From an uncultured Ruminococcus sp. (GTDB lineage Bacteria > Bacillota > Clostridia > Oscillospirales > Ruminococcaceae), in assembly GCA_900543145.1 (NCBI GenBank), contig UQPZ01000010.1, positions 1 to 55,427 on the forward strand: a stretch of 55,427 nt of DNA, written 5' to 3'. A program made the translations under genes and the position numbers. Below the pieces are notes generated by a model, which ran no database searches, was not told where the DNA came from, and worked only from the letters and a program-made list of their open reading frames with translations. Of this stretch, positions 50,326-55,427 are shown piece after piece. Each line of letters starts with the position of its first letter. Within the stretch, counting starts at the first letter, position 1.

Positions 50326-50880
50326 ATGCTGTTAAAGGACGAACAGTACATCATAAAATGGCTTTCTCAGTACGGAGCGCTGACGAAAACACAAATTATC
50401 AGAATGCTCCGCAAGCCCCCGCAAGTATGTGATAAAATACTTCGAAATCTTAAAAAGGAGTCTCGCATTTCCGACATATCGGGAGGCTATTACATCGGTC
50501 TTGATTCTATGTGCCGCCCGGATCAGCGTACTATTACCGCAGTCTGGGTGCTGCTTAAATTCATTGATTTTGTTGATCCTATGGCGCATTATCCGGCGGT
50601 ATACCCATCTCAGATATTTTTTCTCAAGGAAAACTCAGGTTATGAAGTCGTTGTATTGTATGAAGGAGAACAAAATCTTCTGAAGCTTCTTCAGCCTCAG
50701 GATGATCTGAAATATATAATCGTCTTGCCTTATGCTTCGATGGCGGAGACAGTCAGGCTGCCTGACGCTCCCTGTCTTTTTGCCGCTGTAGATTATAAGG
50801 GAGCAGAAGAACCGGAAGTTATATTTTATTCGGAGGAGGCTGCAATTCATGGAAATAAGTTCATTTGCAAGAATACTTAA
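50326..50880 (+). CDS. ICE accessory protein with winged-helix N-terminus
   Basis: 184 residues. The N-terminal 60 residues form a winged helix (YIIKWLSQYGALTKTQIIRMLRKPP...ISDISGGYYIG). The C-terminal half has VVVLYEGEQN and YIIVLPYAS, which look like a small alpha/beta domain. GGAGTG precedes the ATG. Its 3' end overlaps the next gene by 32 nt. Possible DNA-binding accessory of transfer. Family not recognised with certainty. Confidence 0.75.
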   Translation: MLLKDEQYIIKWLSQYGALTKTQIIRMLRKPPQVCDKILRNLKKESRISDISGGYYIGLDSMCRPDQRTITAVWVLLKFIDFVDPMAHYPAVYPSQIFFLKENSGYEVVVLYEGEQNLLKLLQPQDDLKYIIVLPYASMAETVRLPDAPCLFAAVDYKGAEEPEVIFYSEEAAIHGNKFICKNT

Positions 50881-51529
50881 TAAGCTTCAGCAAAAATCAG
50901 ACAAGCTTGATACTAAGCTCAGGTATTTAAAGCTCTGCATTGATAACGATAATATGAGAACAGCGTATGAACAGGCGGCAGCTCTTGAGGAGATCTCCGA
51001 GCAGCTTGTCTTGCTTGCAAGAAGTCTGCCAGCATATACCGGCAGACCGTCGGCAGACAAAGACATCAGGTCTATAATGAAGAAATCAATACCCGTTTTT
51101 GCAGGATTTACTGAAGAAGGCTGGTTTTCTCTCAGGATACCTTCCCTGCTGCCAAAGAAATCAAAAGGTTCAGCTGAATATATACGTTCTTTCCTGTATC
51201 CTTTTATGCGTGAATTTTTCTCTGAGCTTCCTCCGGTAAGGTATACCGACTGCGTACTAATTTACAGGCATATTTATGACCGTACCCGCCCAGAACGAAG
51301 AAAGCGCGACCACGACAACATAGAACTGAATATGGTATCCGATATTGTCGCTTTGTACGTTATGCCGGATGACGGACCCTCTGTATGCTCCCACTACTAC
51401 TGCAGTGCAGAAGGAAACGAAGACAGAACAGAGGTTTATGTTATTGATAAAAATGATTTTATCTTATGGTTGAACAAGGAGAAAAGTATGCCTGAATCCG
51501 GTATAAAGCTATACGAAAAACCACCATAA
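50849..51529 (+). CDS. ICE accessory protein with RusA-like signature
   Basis: 226 residues. A helical N-terminus (about 1-65) is followed by a domain with a long basic run and the motif RKRDHDNIELNMVSDIV (about 150-165). Together with the preceding strand CVLIYRHIYD and the following strand ending in VYVIDK, this resembles the RusA Holliday junction resolvase core (D-x-D-N near a basic stretch, then an Asp on the next helix). The match is by eye only, so a resolvase is a hypothesis. It overlaps the previous gene and is in the T4SS operon. Confidence 0.65.
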   Translation: MEISSFARILNKLQQKSDKLDTKLRYLKLCIDNDNMRTAYEQAAALEEISEQLVLLARSLPAYTGRPSADKDIRSIMKKSIPVFAGFTEEGWFSLRIPSLLPKKSKGSAEYIRSFLYPFMREFFSELPPVRYTDCVLIYRHIYDRTRPERRKRDHDNIELNMVSDIVALYVMPDDGPSVCSHYYCSAEGNEDRTEVYVIDKNDFILWLNKEKSMPESGIKLYEKPP

Positions 51530-51585
51530 AACATATGTAAAAACGCCGTTTTTCCGGACCTGTGAAATTACACATATTTATTATT

Positions 51586-51616
51586 ATCACAACACCCGTT
51601 TTACAGGCGTTGTGAT
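51586..51616 (+). repeat. Hairpin in the 160-bp gap of the transfer operon
   Basis: ATCACAAC (51586-51593) pairs with GTTGTGAT (51609-51616), extended by CC/GG with a mismatch. It has no T-run, so it may be an mRNA processing or stability element. Confidence 0.45.
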
Positions 51617-51688
51617 TATATTTCTGATAAAAAACCGACAAAGAGAGCAGTCATGCTGTCGGAAAATTCTTGACTGAGGTGAGATTCA

Positions 51689-52822
51689 TTGATTCAATTC
51701 AAGCCCGGCAGTCATGTGCATAGGCTTGTAACGCTACTTTCTTATACCGGCGAGTTTCCTGCCGGATCGCTTTATATGCTAGGAAATGAAAGAGTTTTTA
51801 AGGCGTTGGTAAGCAAGCTGATACTGCCTCAGACAATATGCGTAGGAAGCGAACAGATAACATGCCGTCTTTTAAATCTTACGGGAAAAGGACGCGGTAA
51901 AACCATCAGGCTGAATAAAGGCGCGCTTGGCTTACTTGATTTCATTGATCCAAAGGCGCGAAACTATTATATGAATTCATTCTGGAATCACCGTTTCCCA
52001 GGGGACGCCGCTCACATAGAAAGGAATCATCGGGTAGCGGAAACTGCTGCTCTTTGCATGCGTTCCGGAATAAATACGATTCCCTATCGCCTTCCTAAGC
52101 TTCAGAATCAACAGCTGCTGAAACTTATACCTGAGCGTCCGGTTTTTTATCTTGCAAAGGATATAAAGAAAACAGGTGAAAACGAGATGAACAAAACAAT
52201 GTTTACCCGCATGACAGGCGCTGTTTTTTCATCTGGCAGCTGCTTTGCAGTTTACAACACCCGCAGTTGTGGAATGAAATGGAGAGGAATGGGAGAATAC
52301 AAGGCTCTTAACAGTCTGACGGAAATTGCGCGTATGAATTCAGAAGTTAAGAGTATAGACTCAGCTATACTTATCGGCAGATCTGCTGATATAGCCTTCA
52401 GGACTCTTGATAATACGGAAAATACCCAAAAACAGGAATTCAGATTTGATTCTATATACCGTCATATTCACTTTATCCCGTCAGACGAATTCGGAATAAG
52501 GCTTCTGAGGCTTCTTACATTGCCGAACCTGAAAGAAAATATTCTCAGTCTTCTCTTTGACCATAAAGACCGAACAGACGAAACAGGAGCTTTTGAGTAT
52601 GACGCACATATATACGGGACGTATATTCTGTCTCATCTTGACGGGGATATTGCAAGATTGATTCGGTTTCGTGATGCTCTGGAGGTTTACCCGCAAAAAT
52701 CCGAAATCATCTGTTTTCCTGAGCAAGCCAAATTTATATCTGAACTCATGTCTGATAAGGCGGAGGTCAGAACAATAGATATCCATACACTGGAATCCGA
52801 ATTAAATACAAGGATAATATGA
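51689..52822 (+). CDS. ICE protein of unknown function, replication-relaxation-like
   Basis: 377 residues from a TTG (GAGGTGAG at about 5 nt). The N-terminus HRLVTLLSYTGEFPAGSLYML looks like a winged helix, and ERNHRVAETAALCMRSGI (about 113-130) followed by strand-rich segments (FYLAKDI, AVYNTR) recalls plasmid replication-relaxation proteins. This resemblance is weak. The final part is alpha/beta without known motifs. It overlaps the coupling protein gene by 4 nt, so it is translated with it and may help deliver the relaxosome. Confidence 0.6.
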   Translation: MIQFKPGSHVHRLVTLLSYTGEFPAGSLYMLGNERVFKALVSKLILPQTICVGSEQITCRLLNLTGKGRGKTIRLNKGALGLLDFIDPKARNYYMNSFWNHRFPGDAAHIERNHRVAETAALCMRSGINTIPYRLPKLQNQQLLKLIPERPVFYLAKDIKKTGENEMNKTMFTRMTGAVFSSGSCFAVYNTRSCGMKWRGMGEYKALNSLTEIARMNSEVKSIDSAILIGRSADIAFRTLDNTENTQKQEFRFDSIYRHIHFIPSDEFGIRLLRLLTLPNLKENILSLLFDHKDRTDETGAFEYDAHIYGTYILSHLDGDIARLIRFRDALEVYPQKSEIICFPEQAKFISELMSDKAEVRTIDIHTLESELNTRII

Positions 52823-54666
52823 AGAATAAAAAAATATTGATTATTATTGCTGCAGCTGTAACAGGAATGATAATAAATATGTATTTGGGCGGACTGCTGA
52901 GTCAGTTATACAGCAATTACGACGCCTGGATACATAATACTGATTTTCAGACTGATACGAAAAAACTGAACGCAGGTCTACCGGAATGCCTCAGGCTCGC
53001 TTTAACCGGAAGAGGCGTTTACTGCATGCTGCTTATTGCTGCAGCGGAGGCAGGCATTTATATATATTTCAAAGTATATAAAAGGTTCGGTTCAAAGGAA
53101 TTTGATGAACGCGGCATCAGGAAGAGCAGTACCGGGGTTTACGGCACTGCCTCATGGATGACTGAAAATGAAATGCGGAACATCCTTGAAATTGCTGATC
53201 CAGAGAAAGCGGAAGGCACTATACTCGGAGAGCTTAATTCAAACGTCGTCTGTATGCCGAAGGATACCAGATTAAACAGAAACATAGCTGTAATAGGCGC
53301 GCCGGGAACGATGAAATCCAGAGCTGTGATCAGAAACGCTCTGTTACAGATAATAAAACTGGAAGAATCAGTTATTGTTACCGATCCAAAGGGCGAGCTA
53401 TATTCCGATACTGCCGAGCTTTACCGTAAAAACGGGTATGAGGTCAAAGTTTTTAATCTGGTAGATCCAGAACACAGTGATTCATGGAACTGTATGTCTG
53501 ATTTAAACGGCGATACGCTGATGGCACAAACGCTGACCAATGTTATTATAGGCAACACAAGCGAGGGAAAAAGCGATCATTTCTGGGACAACGGTGAAGC
53601 AAATCTTCTGAAAGCCCTGATACTGTATGTCGATCAGGACAGGACAAGAGATCCTGCTATGAAAAATCTGCCGGCTGTATATCAACTTCTGACCCGTTAT
53701 ACTGAACCGCAGTTGACCGCCCTATTCAGCAGGCTGCCTCTTGAGCATCCTGCAAGAGCGCCATTTAATTTATTTTCTCAGTCAAGCGATACGGTACGTT
53801 CAGGCATTATTTTGGGTTTGGGCACAAGACTGCAGGTTCTTCAGAACAAATCGGTATGCAGTATCGCAAGTCAGTCCGACATTGATCTGACGGCTCCCGG
53901 AAGACGCAAATGCGCCTTTTATATAATCCTGAGCGATCAGGATACGTCGATGGCTTTTCTGTCTTCACTGTTCTTCTCCATACTTTTTATACGGCTTACA
54001 CGTTTTGCCGACAGCATGCCTGACAGACGCTGTAAGGTTGCCGTCAATCTTATACTTGACGAATTCAATAATGTCGGCAGGATCGGCGGAGCGGCAGATG
54101 GCTCTGATTTTGCCAGATCGCTGTCAGTCATACGCTCCAGGGACATTCGAGTCATGCTCGCTGTACAGAGCCTCGGTCAGCTTCAAAACAGATATCCCAA
54201 CAACCTGTGGGCTGAGATCCTCGGAAACTGTGATATTCAGCTTATGCTTGGCTGTACGGACGATATTACAGCAGAATATATTTCCTCGCGAAGCGGAGAT
54301 GTAAGCATAAGCGTTGATTCCATAATGACGGTCCAAAAAACGATAGCTGTTGTCCAGATGACTCCTCAGTATAAGAAAACGGAGGGACAGGGCCGCAGGA
54401 GGCTTCTGACGCCGGATGAGGTACTTAGACTCCCAAATGAATATCTGCTATGCATAATTCGGGGCTGCAATATGCTCAAACTGAAAAAGTTTGATTATAT
54501 GAAGCATCCGATTTCTTCAGATATAGAGTGCTGTTACATTTCAGACTATAAAAAATCTCCCAGCAGCACAGATTCCTGTGACGAATCAGAAAAACCAACA
54601 GAAACGCCGAAAAAAGTCATAAGAAAGAATTTATACAGCTCTGCCCTGCCGCCGAAAGAATTCTGA
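52819..54666 (+). CDS. virD4: VirD4/TraG type IV coupling protein
   Basis: 615 residues. Two N-terminal membrane helices (about 5-30 and 60-85) are followed by YGTASWMTENEM, the typical entry of TraG-like proteins. Walker A reads GAPGTMKS (160-167), with Met where the usual motif has Gly. FKDPKG-like IVTDPKGELY follows, then Walker B NLILDEFNNVG (about 413-423), LAVQSLGQL and ILGNCDIQLMLGC. A C-terminal tail of about 60 residues is polar. It brings the relaxase-DNA complex to the channel. It is the last gene of the operon. Confidence 0.94.
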   Translation: MKNKKILIIIAAAVTGMIINMYLGGLLSQLYSNYDAWIHNTDFQTDTKKLNAGLPECLRLALTGRGVYCMLLIAAAEAGIYIYFKVYKRFGSKEFDERGIRKSSTGVYGTASWMTENEMRNILEIADPEKAEGTILGELNSNVVCMPKDTRLNRNIAVIGAPGTMKSRAVIRNALLQIIKLEESVIVTDPKGELYSDTAELYRKNGYEVKVFNLVDPEHSDSWNCMSDLNGDTLMAQTLTNVIIGNTSEGKSDHFWDNGEANLLKALILYVDQDRTRDPAMKNLPAVYQLLTRYTEPQLTALFSRLPLEHPARAPFNLFSQSSDTVRSGIILGLGTRLQVLQNKSVCSIASQSDIDLTAPGRRKCAFYIILSDQDTSMAFLSSLFFSILFIRLTRFADSMPDRRCKVAVNLILDEFNNVGRIGGAADGSDFARSLSVIRSRDIRVMLAVQSLGQLQNRYPNNLWAEILGNCDIQLMLGCTDDITAEYISSRSGDVSISVDSIMTVQKTIAVVQMTPQYKKTEGQGRRRLLTPDEVLRLPNEYLLCIIRGCNMLKLKKFDYMKHPISSDIECCYISDYKKSPSSTDSCDESEKPTETPKKVIRKNLYSSALPPKEF

Positions 54667-54708
54667 GATACTTTTTCACTTGACAAACCTTATTATAGTA
54701 AAATCTAA

Positions 54709-55065
54709 ATTAGCACTTTGGATTTGCATAACTTTATGAAAATTACGAATAAAAGCTACCTTAATGCTGGAAAACGCCCTCCCTTGTATTTTTACAGGGA
54801 CAGCAACAAGAAAGAAATTGACCTGATTATATATCAGAACGGAACAGTATATCCAATAGAAATGAAGAAAAGTTCAGCTCCAAAGGACGCAATTAAAAAC
54901 TTCTCTGTCTTAAAACCTATAGAAAGCGAACCGACAGAGGAACTCAAGAGTTCCGGAGCCGCACATCTTAAAACTAATATCGGAACCGGAGCAGTAGTTT
55001 GTCTGTCAGCTGACATTCTGCCAATAGACAAGAACAACTGGTACATTCCGGCATGGCTGATTTAA
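54709..55065 (+). pseudogene. C-terminal remnant of an AAA+/DUF4143 ATPase
   Basis: An open frame of about 117 codons begins just after an in-frame stop at 54706 and has no ribosome site; a TTG at 54718 is the only nearby start. It contains the DUF4143 C-terminal nuclease-like motif PLYFYRDSNKKEIDLII...YPIEMKKS, where the full family has an N-terminal AAA+ ATPase of about 280 residues that is missing. I infer a truncated remnant, though expression of a short protein cannot be excluded. Confidence 0.7.
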
Positions 55066-55077
55066 TAAAGGAATTAC

Positions 55078-55104
55078 AGCATCTCAGAAATGAGGTGCTT
55101 TTTT
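55078..55104 (+). terminator. Terminator after the DUF4143 remnant
   Basis: AGCATCTCA (55078-55086), a GAAA loop, TGAGGTGCT (55091-55099), then T to 55104. It probably ends the long transfer operon. Confidence 0.8.
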
Positions 55105-55134
55105 CATATATTATTTTATGATGGAGGTAATCAC

Positions 55135-55427
55135 ATGAAAGCAAAAACTCAAAAAAACAAAACAGCTTACCAAGTGGAAATCAAGGCTTCTCCTCAGACC
55201 GAAACAGAAAATCAAGGTATATCCGAACTAATGGATCCCGGGTCTGAAAACATCAGCGAAGAGAAGTCTTCTCTCCAGACCGAAACAGAAAATCAAGGTA
55301 TATCCGAACTAATGGATCCCGGGTCTGAAAACATCAGCGAAGAGAAGTCTTCTCTCCAGACCGAAACAGAAAATCAAGGTATATCCGAACTAATGGATCC
55401 CGGGTCTGAAAACATCAGCGAAGAGAA
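55135..55427 (+). CDS. Tandem-repeat protein (3' end outside window)
   Basis: 97 codons before the edge. It starts at an ATG with GGAGGT at about 8 nt. A Lys/Gln-rich N-terminus of about 20 residues is followed by 27-residue repeats, starting QTETENQGISELMDPGSE and continuing ENISEEKSSL. They are acidic, Ser/Glu-rich and probably disordered. There is no signal peptide or membrane segment. The protein could be the start of a larger ICE gene whose N-terminal region is the repeat array. No function can be assigned. Confidence 0.75.
   Translation, partial: MKAKTQKNKTAYQVEIKASPQTETENQGISELMDPGSENISEEKSSLQTETENQGISELMDPGSENISEEKSSLQTETENQGISELMDPGSENISEE
55195..55427 (+). repeat. 81-bp perfect tandem repeat
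   Basis: The unit starts at CAGACCGAAACAGAAAATC at 55195, 55276 and 55357, exactly 81 bp apart, and the copies I can compare are identical at the DNA level. The third copy is cut by the window edge, so the total copy number is unknown. The unit is 27 codons and keeps the frame. Confidence 0.95.

Larger units (their letters stand above)
39400..55427. mobile_element. Integrative and conjugative element (left part; right end outside window)
   Basis: From the integrase rightward the gene content is that of a Gram-positive ICE: a Tn916-type integrase, an HTH gene, regulators, and a type IV secretion operon (pilin-like, VirB6-like, cell-wall hydrolase, PrgI, VirB4, VirD4). The left boundary is set between the GGGtGRT stop (39352) and the integrase stop (39534); I cannot fix the attachment core without the other end. 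No relaxase or origin of transfer is visible, so these must lie further right. Confidence 0.88.

Noticed and set aside
55195..55427. CRISPR array
   Set aside because: The repeats are directly adjacent 81-bp units without variable spacers and keep a reading frame.
1..55427. tRNA or rRNA genes
   Set aside because: I looked for cloverleaf patterns in the intergenic regions and found none; a tRNAscan run would settle this.

Overview
The window looks like chromosomal DNA of an anaerobic, plant-fibre-degrading Gram-positive bacterium, most probably a Ruminococcus-like member of the Oscillospirales. The grounds are two secreted GH5 glycanases (one with an NPNTG cell-wall sorting tail), a fermentative bifunctional AdhE, indolepyruvate:ferredoxin oxidoreductase, a T-box riboswitch, spore genes (dpaAB, spoVS), and near-consensus TTGACA-N17-TATAAT promoters with AGGAGG ribosome sites. 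The genus is an inference from gene content; no 16S or similar marker is present.

Layout, chromosomal part (1-39.4 kb). 1-5.1 kb, minus strand: the 5' part of a secreted GH5 enzyme, a lipoprotein plus a DUF218/YdcF membrane protein, and the dipicolinate synthase pair dpaA-dpaB. 5.4-6.8 kb: a small lipoprotein and an aminoglycoside-phosphotransferase-fold protein that has lost its catalytic residues. 7.2-9.9 kb: adhE behind a perfect consensus promoter. 10.1-13 kb: SRP RNA, dnaX, ybaB and recR, converging on tadA and a CPBP-like membrane protein with degenerate motifs. 14.8-19.4 kb, minus: the str operon rpsL-rpsG-fusA-tuf. 19.6-25.5 kb, minus: a wall-anchored multidomain GH5 enzyme, then (separate) an ECF sigma factor with a membrane partner. 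26-30.7 kb: iorA, an alpha/beta hydrolase, iorB, then a T-box leader with a UGG (Trp) specifier in front of a phenylacetate-CoA ligase-like gene. 31-33.7 kb: ymdB, spoVS and an ABC transporter. 33.8-37.2 kb, minus: a zinc-ribbon protein, a zinc-dependent phospholipase C in an operon with a flavin reductase and two small membrane proteins; a canonical 16-bp parS site lies just beyond the phospholipase. 37.6-39.4 kb: a NifU-like scaffold protein and a GGGtGRT protein.

Mobile part (39.4 kb to the right edge). An integrative and conjugative element begins with a Tn916-type tyrosine integrase and an HTH repressor/excisionase-like gene (minus). Two regulators/unknowns, a promoter-operator-terminator leader and a Gram-positive type IV secretion operon follow on the plus strand: a pilin-like protein, a VirB6-like channel with C-terminal repeats, an NlpC/P60+3D cell-wall hydrolase, PrgI/VirB3, VirB4, three accessory proteins and VirD4. 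The window ends with a truncated DUF4143 remnant and an ORF built of perfect 81-bp tandem repeats. The relaxase and the right end of the element are not in the window.

The most interesting reading is the 26-30.7 kb block. A Trp-specific T-box on an arylacetate-CoA ligase next to IorAB suggests that the enzymes run in the biosynthetic direction, making Trp (and perhaps Phe) from scavenged indoleacetate/phenylacetate by reductive carboxylation. Further points are the parS site, two proteins that keep an enzyme fold but have lost the catalytic residues, the conditional terminator ahead of the conjugation operon, and the identical tandem repeats at the right edge.
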